A stretch of DNA of 64,000 nucleotides from Gnetum montanum (lineage: Eukaryota > Streptophyta > Gnetopsida > Gnetales > Gnetaceae): positions 471,938-535,937 of the forward strand of contig MNCI01004170.1 of the NCBI GenBank assembly GCA_015680685.1. Reading direction: 5' to 3'. The notes beneath the pieces were generated by a model. It ran no database searches. It was not told the origin of the DNA and saw only the letters and a list, made by a program, of their open reading frames with translations. Position numbers and translations under genes: made by a program. Position 1 is the first letter of the stretch. Each line of letters begins with the position of its first letter. This document shows, one piece after another, positions 1 to 10,561 of the stretch.

Positions 1-288
1 GTACACAACTTGTGTTCAGGTACAAAGCTGCTCGAATAAAGAACCGTTCACTTGGGGGACTCCTACTGCAGGCACTTGGAAAATATTCTATCTCTGGGGT
101 GATCAATCCGCCAGAGCTTCGCTACTTTATGCCTAGGATGAGAAATGAGGGGAGTGCTGCCTCTTATTTATAGATTTGGTGGCGGACCGTGATATCGCAG
201 GGAACGACGCGATATCGTGTATGTGATATTGTAGGGGATGCGATATCGCGTATGTGATATCGTGGCCTGTGCAATTCGCGTCTCATCA
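1..288 (-). repeat. Partial LTR (U3/R part), gypsy type, cut by window edge
   Basis: Read on the minus strand this begins TGATGAGACGCG at 288, then has a run of palindromic GATATC motifs (about 190-262) and a TATA-like CTATAAATAAGAGG near 165-175. It continues into an R-like segment containing TTTATTCGAG. The same order is seen in the solo LTR at 49309-50159. The remainder lies outside the window, so no left target duplication can be checked. It interrupts the gag of copia element A, which resumes at about 297. Confidence 0.8.
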
Positions 289-296
289 CTACATAT

Positions 297-655
297 GATG
301 TTTTGGAGATTGCATACAAAGGATCATCAAAAGTTCATGTTTTCAAGCAACAAGTATTAAGGAAAAATTTTGAATCTTTGCACATGATAGATTTAGAAAA
401 TATTAATCAATACATCAACCAATTTCAACAAGTTTAAAATGAACTTGAATCTTGTGGAGAAATGCTTGAAATATGTGCTATTGAAAATATCCTTTGAAGT
501 GTAACCAAATGATATGGTCCCATCATTGTGGCTATTAAAGAAGCAAGAGATCTTGATAAGATGACCATGGTTGAGCTTGTAGGAAGCTTAAGAACATACA
601 AGCAAAGGATTGCTGATCATGAGGAGTCAACAACAAATGCAGTTCAAGTGTACTT
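297..655 (+). pseudogene. Element A: copia gag (UBN2-type), N-terminal fragment
   Basis: Conceptual translation with several stops gives a copia gag core: a stretch with KGSSKVHVFKQQVLRKNFES, then LHMIDLENINQYINQF, and later PIIVAIKEARDLDKM and MTMVELVGSLRTYKQRI. This order matches the UBN2/gag-polypeptide family of plant copia elements (LQSLRR..., ES...Y, IEE.KDL..L...EL..SL). It is nucleocapsid precursor sequence of an old element. The start lies under the partial LTR to the left, and the end is broken by a foreign insertion near 656. Stops and frameshifts make it non-functional. Confidence 0.75.
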
Positions 656-2201
656 TTAAAGTGTTGGTACATTTTTGGCCATTTCATGGAGTAGGCTTTA
701 TAAGGTTGTAGCATTAGAAGTAAATTATTACCAAAAAGAAAGAAGAGGTTTCATGTTAAAAGAAGAGAGGGTTTCTAAGCTAAAGAGCTATAGAGGTATT
801 AAAGCTTGAACAATGGTTTATGTTCCTTGATGTATTTCTAGATGCTCATGAAATAAGCTCAAAATCTAGTTGAATGAACAAGCTTAACTTATTACTTTAA
901 AATAAAAGCTTTAGTTCTAGTTCCTTTTTGCTTTAGCACATAAGCTATTATTAAATTAAACTCCTAAAATTGAAAAAGGAACAAGATGAACTATGCTAAG
1001 GCTATTAGAAGTAGAAACTATTTTAGCCATTGAAAATCCTATAAGAAATAAGCTTTATTGTGCTCACTTTAAACCTAATGCTCCCATTAGCTGTAGTTTA
1101 TTTCACTCTTAGTTCCAACATTAGCTTCTTACAGTAAGGATTTGGGATTATGAAGGTAGAGAAGGCTTAGCTAAGATATTTAAGCTCTAAAATAGAAGGA
1201 AAGGAAGCTTAATAAGTCATTATCAATGTATGCAGCTTATTAGGAGTGTTATGATTTCCATGGCTTGAAGAATAGCTTAATGCAAATACATTAGCCTCAC
1301 AAGCTATTTCAATCAAACTTTAGTACGAAAACTTTAGATAAATGATGAAACATCTAAGTTGCAATTTTACAGGTAATAAGGAGAAAAAACATCTTGTAAA
1401 CTTTGTGGGATTGGTTTGATAAAGAGATTTTGGACATTTGTAGATTCTCACCTAGATGGGATTCACCCATTTAGGTGCTTAAAAAGCACATCATGATCTT
1501 TTGACACCACATTAGCTTTTCATGTCAATCTAGAGCCAAGCATTTGTTCAACTTAAGCTATCCTTCACATTAGCATGTTATCGAGCCTGTTCATAAGAAT
1601 GATTTTCTCCTCTAAAACTAACTCTGCCAAGGCTCCATTAGAAATGCCACCTTAGCATATAAATGAAACATCATTTTTCATCTAGATGAGTTCTACTGCC
1701 TCTGCCATATCTACATGACATCATTTGTGACATCAGCAAAGCACCATGTCATCTTGTAAAGCTAGTTTATGAGGACAATATCAAACTCTATAAACTCACT
1801 TTGCCATGTTAGCATCAGTGACAATATTGTGATGTCAGCAATATGCTTTGTCAGCATGCATAGCCATTTTATGAAGATACAATTCAACTTCATGAACTAG
1901 CTCTACCACCTCAACATAGCACCACATCATCACCACCACTTCAATATGTTACTACATTAGCACATAGAGCTCGTTCTTGAGGCCACATTCCAACCTCATT
2001 AAAGAGCACATGGGGCTTGAGGCATTGAATCAAATCATTAAAGAGCATGTTGTTACAAGAAGTTACTAAGCAGTTTGAAATTAAATATCTTTAAAACTAA
2101 ATTTAATGAACCATGCTCTCTTAAGGGAATGCAGTTATCATTGAAGGAATTGAAAATGTGGAGGATTTGTAGGATAGTTATCCAATGTCCTATATGAATA
2201 G

Positions 2202-2411
2202 GACACTTGGAAACTATAGCATTTAATTTTTATTATTGTTGTAACTAAATTCTTGTAGTGGTTGTAACTAGTTTTAATTTTCCATGATGTTTTAACTATT
2301 GAACAAGACACTTGGTAATTATAGCATTTAATTTCTATGGTAGTTGTAACTAAATTCTTGCAGTGGTTGTCACTAATTTTAATTTTCCATGATGTTGTAA
2401 CTACTAAGAAG
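2202..2411. repeat. Tandem duplication, two 105-bp units
   Basis: Two adjacent copies begin with GACACTTGG at 2202 and 2307 and share ATAGCATTTAATTT, TTGTAACTAAATTCTTG and TTTTCCATGATGTT in the same order. Differences are scattered substitutions, so the duplication is not recent. Confidence 0.85.
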
Positions 2412-2637
2412 CCACTGTAAAAAGAGCTTCAAGGGTAGAATGAAAATGGGAAAAAGAAACTTGGAAGAAGTATTGAAGATTACTTGTAAGAATAACTTGC
2501 TAATTACATCATCAATTTTGTTGCTTTGTTTAAATCCTATGAGTTTTTTTCTTCTCATTTTTTCTTAGTTGCTTAGCTAATAGTTTAGATAGTGTTGGGT
2601 TTGGCATTTATTTTTGGGATTTTTTGATTGCTCTTAT

Positions 2638-3075
2638 AGCTCTATTTTCATGCAATTTTTGACTTCAAATTTGTTTGCCATGTAAGAGCTTATGTTGTCT
2701 TTTGAAAAGCATCTTGATCAATTTAATAGTAATGTCTTTATGAAATTGCCTATTTGAGTATAAAGGGTCTAGAAAATCTTTGATATTTTGACTTGACTTG
2801 AAATAGCTTTAATTTTAAAATTTTTTCTTCATATTCAATCTTGAAATTGTTATACCTTTTCTGATAGCTCTATTATTGCAATTCTTGAGAACTATTAACA
2901 AGCCATATAATAGCTTATATTTTGTCTTTTACAAAGCATTTTGGTAGTTTAATAGGAGTTTCTTTTATGAAATTGCTTGTTGAGGTCAAAGGGTTTGGAC
3001 AATTTGTAACACTTTAGTTTGAATTGGAATAGCTTTATTTCAAAGTGTTTCCTCATGTTCAATTTATCTCACTTA
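2638..3075. repeat. Diverged tandem duplication, about 228-bp units
   Basis: The blocks at 2638-2850 and 2866-3075 share, in order, GCTCTATT, an AGAGCTTAT/ATAGCTTAT word, TTGTCTTTT, AAGCAT.TTG, TTTATGAAATTGC, AAAGGGT, and AATAGCTTTA. The spacing of matching words is close to 228 bp. Units are substantially diverged. Confidence 0.65.
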
Positions 3076-3474
3076 AGTGTTTGAGATTTTACATAAATCT
3101 ATTTTCTTTCTTTTCTCTTTTAAAATCCATTGAATCTCGCTCTATTTCTATTTTTCTTACAGATCTTTCTCTTTAAGGAAAACTAGGAGCAGATTTCTGT
3201 AGAATTGTGCTTAAGCATTTCAGTGAAATTTTATTTTTTTTAAGAAATGTACTATAGGGACTATATAGACTAAGTGACTTGTAAAAATAGGAATCGTTAA
3301 TGACTCACAGTATTCAACAAGGTTAGCTAAATTTCTGTTATAATAGCCAATTATAGTTTCATACACAAACCCAAGCATTTCAACATTCATAATAACAAAG
3401 ACATATTTAGACTTAGTTTTCTCTATTACCACTAAGTTTATTTAGAGGTACTGGGCCTTGGTGTTTCCAAAGAC

Positions 3475-3779
3475 TAGCAAACACTTAAACTCATGTTTGA
3501 AGGAAAACCTTCATTTCCTATGATTCTAGTCACAAGACTGAAGTAAATGTTGGTAGTCCTAAATGGTCACCAACATAAAGGATGTTCAATCAAAATCAAA
3601 ATTAAAGATCCTTATGCAAATTCTCATTTAGAGGATGTGGATGTAGTTGTGAAAAATTTGAAGGGTGTGGTTGTGGAAGATCTAATCAATCAAGGGAAGG
3701 TGAGCATTGTGATTTTTGTGGCACCAACACCCACAATACTCTAGAATGTTGATCTAGAAAAAAAATATGAAAAGAAAGG
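3475..3779 (+). pseudogene. Element A: copia gag C-terminus with CCHC zinc knuckle
   Basis: At 3708-3749 the frame reads CDFCGTNTHNTLEC, a textbook CX2CX4HX4C retroviral-type zinc knuckle that binds the element's RNA during packaging. Just before it (3628-3690) a run of glycine and cysteine codons replaces what in relatives is an RGRGRG tract: each CGN arginine codon has become TGN, the pattern expected from decay of methylated CpG. The frame continues into KKYEKKG and is then split by a solo LTR at 3780. It resumes at 4304 in phase with the protease. Confidence 0.8.
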
Positions 3780-4303
3780 TGATGAGTGGCGAGGTACCCC
3801 TACACTCAACCATACGAAACGAGCGTCGCACGCGCGATCCAGTCGAACTCTGCAGATGGACTAGTTGTGGCACCTAGATAGTTAGCCTTAGGTCGCAGTT
3901 CGTTGTCTTCCCATCTAGACTAGTTTTGCATATGTCACGTATGGTTTAGTCTAGATGAGGCGTATGATGTGTCCTAACTTAATGCTACTCCTAAAGGCAG
4001 TGGAAAATAATATTAACTAAATCTAAGCTAAGAGGAAAAGGGTAAGAAAATCTACTCTAGCCTAAGTGCGATGAGCAACCGATTCCTTGATCAACCGTAC
4101 ACATCTTGGACTTCGTGCACGACTGCCACTAGGATTACCAAGCATAGGCCTAGGTACACCACTGGGATTACCAAGCGCAGATCCCAAATATGGCACTGGG
4201 TTACCAAGCGTAGATCCCCCTAGCTACACCACTGGGCTACCAAGTAGTCACACTTAAATGCTTGTAATCAAGTCGTACTCAAAAGGTAAACTGCGTCTCA
4301 TCA
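3780..4303 (-). repeat. Solo LTR, gypsy type, minus orientation, 5-bp duplication AAAGG
   Basis: It begins TGATGAGTGGCGAGGTACCC and ends CTGCGTCTCATCA. It is flanked by AAAGG at 3775-3779 and 4304-4308, a perfect 5-bp target duplication. Compared with the 851-bp solo LTR at 49309 it lacks the U3/R part: TCGTACTC at 4280 jumps almost directly to the terminal CTCATCA. It holds four copies of a 33-37-bp unit containing CTGGGATTACCAAG (4125-4250), against two in the longer LTR. An extra AAAGGTAAA copy at 4282 next to the right end is unexplained. Confidence 0.9.
4125..4250 (-). repeat. 33-37-bp minisatellite in LTR U5 (four units)
   Basis: Four spaced copies of TTACCAAG or CTACCAAG preceded by CACTGGG or CACTAGG lie at about 4135, 4168, 4201 and 4238. 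On the LTR sense strand this is the CTTGGTAACCCAGTAG element that also occurs in pairs in the other gypsy LTRs of the window. This copy has expanded it. Confidence 0.8.
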
Positions 4304-5045
4304 AAAGGTAAAGAAAAAATTGAAGAACATGAAGATTAGAAAAAGGATTAACAAAAAGGCAAACTATTATTTTACACTGAAAAATAGGAAGATTAACTGT
4401 TGATTTCTACAAAGGTACTAGATGTTGGCAACAACAATAATATTTGGTATGTTGATAGTGGATGTAGTATTCAGATGATAGGGAATACGAAATTATTCTC
4501 AAGTTTAGAAAAATATGATGGAAATATAACTATAGATAATGGAAAAAAGTTAACCATTATCAGGATTGAATCACTTTCCTTCACAATAACTCAAGGTAAT
4601 AAATACATTATCTTCTAGATATATTATGTTCTAGATCTTTCAAAGAATTTATGAAATGTTGGCCAATTATGTCATAATGGTTATCATGTGAAATTTGAAA
4701 AATATGCTTGTAAGATTTTTAAATCCAATGATAACAAAGGTATTGCCATTATCCATGTTAGCAAGAATTAGATGTATAAGAAGTAGATGCAAAATAATGT
4801 ACATTATCTTATTGTCATAGATAACACAACATGGCTATGGCATGTAAGGTTGGGATATGTCAACTTTGGTTCTTTGGACCAAATTCAAAAAGGAGAAATT
4901 ATAGGAGGTATGCCAAAATTTTCTTTGTTAGATAATCATGATTGTCACATATGTCAACTAGGAAAAATTACAAGATTGTCATTTCTTAGAAAAGAACATA
5001 GATCTCATGAAAAATTAGATCTAGTTCATATGGTTCTATGTAGTC
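4304..5045 (+). pseudogene. Element A: copia protease and GAG-pre-integrase
   Basis: Near 4445 the frame reads IWYVDSGCSIQMIGN, the copia aspartic protease active site (DSG) in its usual WxxDSGCSxHM context. From 4787 the GAG-pre-integrase domain follows: WLWHVRLGYVNFGSL, then NHDCHICQLGK, the zinc-binding segment ahead of integrase (usual form HxxCxxCxxGK). At 5035 LDLVHMVLCSL is the start of the integrase core and is cut mid-codon by element B at 5046. The core resumes at 17824. Several stops lie between 4618 and 4787. Confidence 0.85.
5041..5045 (+). other. Target-site duplication of element B, left copy
   Basis: TAGTC here pairs with TGATC at 17819-17823. Both derive from the LCGPM codons of the copia integrase, where relatives read TGT GGT CC, so the ancestral site was probably TGGTC and both copies decayed by transitions. 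Confidence 0.65.
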
Positions 5046-5621
5046 TATAACAACTCATTCTTGGATGTCATGGTAGATGTCAAATATACGTTATATTAGA
5101 CATTATTTATAAGAAGACAATATGCCAGATGTCAAATATATGTAACATTTGACATTATGTGTAAAGAAAATAATAGAGAAAGTGCAAAAAGAGAAAGAAA
5201 ATAATGCTTTACTGATATGGAATAGTGTATCTAGATCATGCTCGGAGAGTGTTCCTTGGGTTTTTCTTCCTTTGGCATCTATCCCCTTAGAGGCAATCCA
5301 ACACTACCACCACGATTAGGCCTATTACCTGGTTAGAAAGGATGACTAGCCCACTTTCTATCCCACTTCACCTAGCTCTCATGACTTGCCTTTCCAAGCT
5401 CTACAACTTCATGCTTAGCAGGACCTCTAAGCCTTGGTATAAATGCCTTAGGTCAAACCCCCAAAGGTCACCTCAAGAGACATGTCCATTATTATAATGC
5501 ACCCTTTCAAGTCTTAATTACAACTACCCTTTCAGGTCTTGTTATAAGAACAATAATACTTGTTATGAAGAGGGAAGATATTTGTTATGTAGTAGCATCA
5601 TTTGGGAATGGGGATGTGACA
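5046..5621 (-). repeat. Element B 3' LTR
   Basis: Aligned by eye along its length with 9335-9634 plus 17543-17818. The plus-strand right end GGGATGTGACA is identical in both. The left end has decayed from TGTGATATC to TATAACAAC. It is directly followed by the purine tract of B at 5624-5636 (minus strand). Confidence 0.88.
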
Positions 5622-6084
5622 ATCTACCCCCCTTAGGTTTTTTTCGTCCTCAAACAAGTCCATGTTCACTATCTTTTTCCATCTTCTTATGATGCAGTGC
5701 TCCAATAATTTGGTTTTGCCTTTGAACTTGGAGTTGTTTCTTCCTTATTCTGCAAATAAAATTAATGTAAGAAATATATATATGTAAGCATTAACTATTA
5801 TTTTATTAATACTTACCTCATTTTCTAAGATAATAATATGAGATGAATTAAAGATCTATCAACCACCAATCACCAGTCTAACTAGGGTCACACAAAGTGC
5901 AAATGAGATCTAGTTGCCCAAGTGAAGGCAGGAAAATTCTTTATTTCCAACTTCCATTACCTTAGATATTTTACTTAACAAACCAAAATATAAATTAATA
6001 ATGAAGGAAATAATAAGATTATAAATAAAAGTAAGGGTGAGATACTTCCTAATCTTGATTAACCTTATGAACTAATGAAAGTAA

Positions 6085-7128
6085 TTACAATTTTGTCATA
6101 AGTGGTATATAATCAGATGGTCTTGTATAGGATGACAAGGCTTGATCTTTATTCTTCTCAACTTCTTCTTTAGAAATAAACTCTAGTAATTTGGTAACTT
6201 GGAAGAATCGAGCATCGTACTAAGTATAATTCATGGTCTCCATGAAGAATGTTTTTAATTCATCCTCATTAGTCATAGTAGAGTAATTGGTAAACTATGA
6301 TTCTTGATGACCACTATCCATCAACATCATATGTTCCTAAATTTTGGAATTTGATTTATCTCTTGAAGATTCAAAATAAGCAAAATATGCACTTGCCAAT
6401 GGAATTTCATGCTAAATTAATGGAAACATCTTCTTCAAATTAGGTTCATCTTCCAAGGATTCCATTACACATCCATATTAAAAAGATTGATAAACATCAC
6501 CTTCAACTTTTGCATTGAAGTCTCCACAAAGAATAAATGGAATTGAATTTGTATAACTTAGGAATAACGTATTCTTCAAACTTTATTCTATTTGCTTAAT
6601 CAAGTATGCTTCTTGACATAGTCTAACATCTAAACATGTTGATTTGGCAATTAAATATATGTTAACCATGCATACACATCTTCTTGATAGATGGACTTTT
6701 AGAATCATTGCCAAGGCTATGAGATTTTTGCAAAATCTTAATTGTTCTTTGATTTCCATCACTTGAAGTTCTCTATATGCTATCTTTTCCAAGTTTGATC
6801 AAAATTAGTATAGAAATTCCCATGGAAAAACTTCTTGTAGGCATAAAAATTTAGCATCCAAATCTTATAATTCTGCTAAGATGCATGGATATCGATGTTT
6901 GTGCCAATCCAAGGCCTGTGGTGGACATAACAGATGTTGTTTCTCACTTACTATGGATTGTGCAAGCATGTTGTATGTTATAACTTTCATTTTCATTCTT
7001 AAATTCTCCTCTAGATCATTTCTCTGTATGGGAATCATACACCTTGTCAAAATGAGATTTTGAGTCTCTATGTTGTTTTGTTGTATGATTTGATTGTAAA
7101 GCGAATTGATATACATCCTCTTAACCAT
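6085..7128 (-). pseudogene. CCR4/Nocturnin-type exonuclease domain, captured and broken
   Basis: Reading leftward, the motifs of the endonuclease/exonuclease/phosphatase fold appear in family order: VITYNMLAQS with catalytic Asn (about 6985), CPPQALDWHKHRYPCILAEL, DAKFLCLQEV with catalytic Glu (about 6840), DVRLCQEAYLIKQIE (about 6600), IPFILCGDFN (6514-6525, catalytic Asp/Asn), FTNYST, and finally PSDY before a stop at 6085. CCR4-family enzymes remove poly(A) tails from mRNA. Here the closing His of SDH is Tyr, and several stops break the frame. The whole domain spans about 1 kb with no interrupting sequence, so it appears intron-less. It lies in the sense strand of element B, as expected for capture from an mRNA. 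The closest member of the family cannot be named. Confidence 0.75.
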
Positions 7129-8124
7129 TTTTTGTTCATCAACTAATTCTCCAATTAATTCTAGTAATTTTAGCTACATTATCTAATTTAAGTAATATTT
7201 AATAACATTATCAAAATCTTAACAGCCTTTCTACCCCCTTAAGACAATGACTCCAACAGTGTAACTGATGCCATGCCATAGAAATCTTAAGGTCCCAAAA
7301 AGGTTAAATTCATTAAGCACAATTTATGATATCATAACATTATTAGGTTCCTACATGATAAATTTTATCTCACCATTGAGTTAGATTTATATGTTGAAAA
7401 TGAACATTGTATGCTTAAGTTACACTAAAATTGATTTCCTAGGATGGTACTATGTTGGGAAAGGAGTAAAAACTAATTTTTGGGATTTCCTAGGATGGAT
7501 TTAACTTTACCATTGGATCTAGAATGTTGAAATCTACATGAACCAACTCTTTGCTTATTGAAAAAGGCTTCCAAAATTAAAAGTTATGGCTTCTGAGGTT
7601 GAAGGTCCTTGGTGCAAAAAATGAAACTTCCTAAGAGGTCACCCATCCTAATTCTACTCTAGAATGAGTGCATTTAATTATGGAATTTTTATTCTTATTA
7701 TTACCAAGGCACCTAATTTCATTTTTAAAACTTTTTCTGCCTATTTTTTATTTAACTAATGACTTGTTAATGAGAATTTCGACCTTTTTTTCAATCGATG
7801 GGAATTTCAAAATTTTCATCAGTTGACAAACAATTCAAATCTTCTATCTATTAACAAAGAATTTTCCCATCACATAGTAGCAACGACCATGACGGTACAT
7901 CGATGGTGGTGACTAAAAGGAATCAATGGTCCTAGCTCGACAGACAGTAATGACCCTGGAGGTGACTGATAGTGGACTTGCATGGCCCTCTCTAGGGCTC
8001 ATGTGGTCCATTTGAGGGCATGTGTGACCCTGTCTGGGTCTGCATGGCCCAAAACAAGATCCACATGGCTAGCATTAGGTTGACACGATTTCTAGATTTG
8101 GCATCGATAGCGACATTGGAGGGT
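7129..8124. other. Element B internal region without recognised genes
   Basis: AT-rich to 7800, then GC-richer sequence with loosely repeated phrases such as CATGGCCC and CATGTGG. No protein signature was found on either strand. It may be 5' untranslated or spacer sequence of B. Confidence 0.5.
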
Positions 8125-8443
8125 GCTTGTGATTGGTGGCACCATCAATGCTAGGGGTGCTTATGATTCATGATCTCATTGATGCCAGGGATGCCTATGA
8201 TCGATGGTGCCCATGGTGTCCGTGGAGCACTAGGGGTGCTTATGATCAGTGGCACCAATGGTGTCCATGGAGCGCTAGGGAAGCCTATGATCAATGGCGT
8301 TGTTGATGCCCATGGAGTGCCAAGGGTACCTATGATTTGTAGCATTGTCAGTGCCCACAGAGTGCCAAGGGTGCTTATGATCTATGGCATCATTGGTGTA
8401 TGCAAAGTGCTATGGGTGCTTGTGATCGATAATGTAATCAGTG
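8125..8443. repeat. 45-bp minisatellite, about seven units
   Basis: Consecutive units start TATGATC or TGTGATC and end in a GGGTGCT or GGGATGCC word. The period is 45 bp over 8197-8420, with a shortened unit near 8161. Because 45 is a multiple of three, the plus strand stays open for 93 codons with a 15-residue repeat. I regard that as a by-product of the repeat and not a gene. Confidence 0.85.
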
Positions 8444-8699
8444 TCCAATGATGGTGCAGAAGGCAAACACTGCAGAATGCAATGCATGTGTAGTGGAGTG
8501 ACGAATTGAGTGGCAATGATGAACTAAGTGGTGATGGTATGTGACGACTAGGGATAGTAGCCCTTGCAGTATGGGTTGTGCTAGCCCCTTGTAAGGTCAA
8601 TGTGGCCCTTCCTATATGGGTTACACTGATCCCTTGCAAGGCTAACATGATCCTTCCAAGGCAAGTATGGTCCTTGTTGGCTGAAATATTTTTTTTAAT

Positions 8700-8745
8700 A
8701 AAAATAATATTTGGTGGTCGGGGTTGAACCCACAACCTTCCACTT
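8700..8745 (-). repeat. tRNA-like B-box fragment (possible SINE remnant)
   Basis: On the minus strand GGTTGTGGGTTCAACCCC contains a good B-box (GGTTCRANYCC-like) followed by GACCACCA. No convincing A-box lies at the right distance upstream, so it is at most the 3' half of a tRNA-derived repeat. Confidence 0.3.
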
Positions 8746-9320
8746 TTAATTTTTTATAAATAAATAATATTTTAATGCATGTATAAGAGAAAATTAAAAT
8801 CATGATATCTCCTAAAAAGTAAGTCAAATTTCAACAAAATTGGTATCATTAGAATCATCTCATCGAGTACTATGAATTGGACATAGGCTTAGGATTCAAA
8901 AAAGAAGTTGAATTTTTAAGATTTTAAAAGATTCAAACTAGCTTATTTTACCAAAATGACATTTACCAAGTTGCTTAGGATAATGAGTTTTAACAAAACA
9001 AGATCAATTTAGGTCATGGTTACTAACTTTTGGGAGAAATTTAAAATGACCTTAATCAATTAATATTTATAGTATTAGGATGGGTAAGATGTATATGGAT
9101 TGGTGTATCCTTGTCTTACCAACATCTCTTGCACTTAATGAAAGAATCATATTTCTTACAATTGAGAGATAACCAATCTTCATCTATTAATGATATATAT
9201 CAAACATATGGTGCATCTAGTGATGAGCAATGATCTTCCCTATGTTGTGGCTTCATGGGTCATCATCAAACTCATTTTGTAGTTAACCTATGGTTTTGAA
9301 TGATTGTTGAGTCATGGTTT

Positions 9321-9332
9321 GCTTTGATACCA
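9321..9332 (-). other. Element B primer binding site (tRNA-iMet type)
   Basis: On the minus strand TGGTATCAAAGC follows the LTR end GATATCACA after two bases. The usual plant copia site is TGGTATCAGAGC, so one base differs. It sets the orientation of B. Confidence 0.85.
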
Positions 9333-9334
9333 AT

Positions 9335-9634
9335 TGTGATATCTTATTCCCAAATGTCATGGAAAACATCATATATACGTTATATTACACATTTTTTGTA
9401 AGAAGACAATCTACCAAACATCAAATATATGTAGCATTCGACATTATGCTTAAAAGAAATAACAAAGAAAGTGTAGAAAGAGAAAGAAAATAATGCTTTA
9501 TTGATATGGAATAGTGTATCTAGATCATGCTCTGAGAATGTTACTTAGGGTTTTCTTCCTTTGGCATCTATTCCCTTAGAGGCAATATAGCACTGGCACC
9601 ATAGTTAGGCCTATTACCTTACTAGAAGGGATGG
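9335..9634 (-). repeat. Element B 5' LTR, left part (before nested element C)
   Basis: Begins TGTGATATCTTATTCC at 9335 and runs parallel to 5046-5345. It is cut at 9634, where the LTR sequence GGATG.CTAG is split by element C. The remainder is at 17543-17818. Confidence 0.9.
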
Positions 9635-10420
9635 TGATGAGTCACATTTTGGTCAGCTGCGATATCACATACATGATATCACAGCTTGTCTCCTCATCTA
9701 TAGATAAGAGGTAGACAAATCAATTAAGGAATTAGTAAGTAGTTCTTAGTTAAGTGTTTAATTTCTTTCTCTCAACCCTTTTCCTCTCAATGTATGCCCG
9801 TAGTGTGGTGATTGTAATTGTATAGCATCCTTTATTCGAGTGTGACGTACTTGGACATGCACATGACTAGAAATAAAGATCGAGATTACTTCATCATTGC
9901 AGCATTTACTTAGTTTAATTATTTATTAATTGTTATTTACCACTTTCTTAGTTAATATCTCTTCGTCCTTATCTCTTGTTAAACGTGGAATGAGTACGAC
10001 TTGATTACGAGCATTTAAGTGTGACTACTTGGTAACCCAGTAGTGTACCTAGGATCTACACTTGGTAATCCCAGTGGTAGTCATGCACAAAGTCCAAGAT
10101 GTGTACAGATAATTGAGCAGTGGATGCTCATTGCACTTAGGCTAGCTAGATTCTCTCTCATCCTTTCTCTCTTAGCTTAGTCAATATTACTTTCCATTGT
10201 CCTCAGGAGTAGCATTAGTATAGAAACACATCATACACCTCACTCTGGACTAAATCATACGTGACATAGTTAACACTAGTCTAGATGGGAAGACAACGAA
10301 TTGCGACCTAAGGCTAACTGTCTAGATACAACAACTGGTCCATCTCGGGAGATCAACCGGATCGTGCATGTAACGCTCGTATTTGTATGGTTGAGTGTAG
10401 GGATACCTCGCCACTCATCA
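9635..10420 (+). repeat. Element C 5' LTR (786 bp)
   Basis: Starts TGATGAGTCACATTTTGG and ends GGATACCTCGCCACTCATCA, followed after one base by the PBS. U3 is short and holds two GATATC motifs. A TATA-like CTATAGATAAGAGG lies near 9700. R/U5 contains CTTTATTCGAGTGTGACGTAC and the paired TTGGTAACCCAGTAG and TTGGTAATCCCAGTGG boxes (10030-10075). Confidence 0.92.
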
Positions 10421-10421
10421 T

Positions 10422-10440
10422 TGGCGCCATTTCTGGGAAC
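10422..10440 (+). other. Element C primer binding site (tRNA-Asp type)
   Basis: TGGCGCCATTTCTGGGAAC resembles TGGCGCCGTTGCCGGGGAT, the site used by plant Athila-type elements and complementary to the tRNA-Asp 3' end. It sits one base after the LTR. Confidence 0.85.
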
Positions 10441-10561
10441 GGTGCTAGTTATCTAGATTAGTTATATCATACAAGGTCGTTATATAGGAATTAATGATAT
10501 ATCTTTTAGGAAGAAATAATTATAAAAATTCACATATAAATTCACACACAATTTCATAGCC

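Larger units (their letters stand above)
656..3470. other. Unassigned 2.8-kb insertion inside element A gag
   Basis: Gag coding stops at about 655 and resumes at about 3475, so this block is inserted. I recognise no transposon protein in it. A minus-strand reading of 70 residues at 3220-3432 resembles nothing I know. The left part (780-1600) repeats the words AAGCT/AGCTT many times. The right part carries two tandem duplications listed separately. It starts near TGTTGGTACATTTTTGG, which could be an LTR start, but I could not find a matching right end or a target duplication. Confidence 0.45.

Noticed and set aside
190-262. GATATC repeats as a centromeric or telomeric satellite
   Set aside because: They are confined to LTR U3 regions with defined LTR ends, and too few to be a satellite.
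8170-8451. 93-codon open frame with regular 15-residue repeat
   Set aside because: The frame is open only because the underlying 45-bp tandem repeat is a multiple of three. There is no known motif, and it is antisense to element B.
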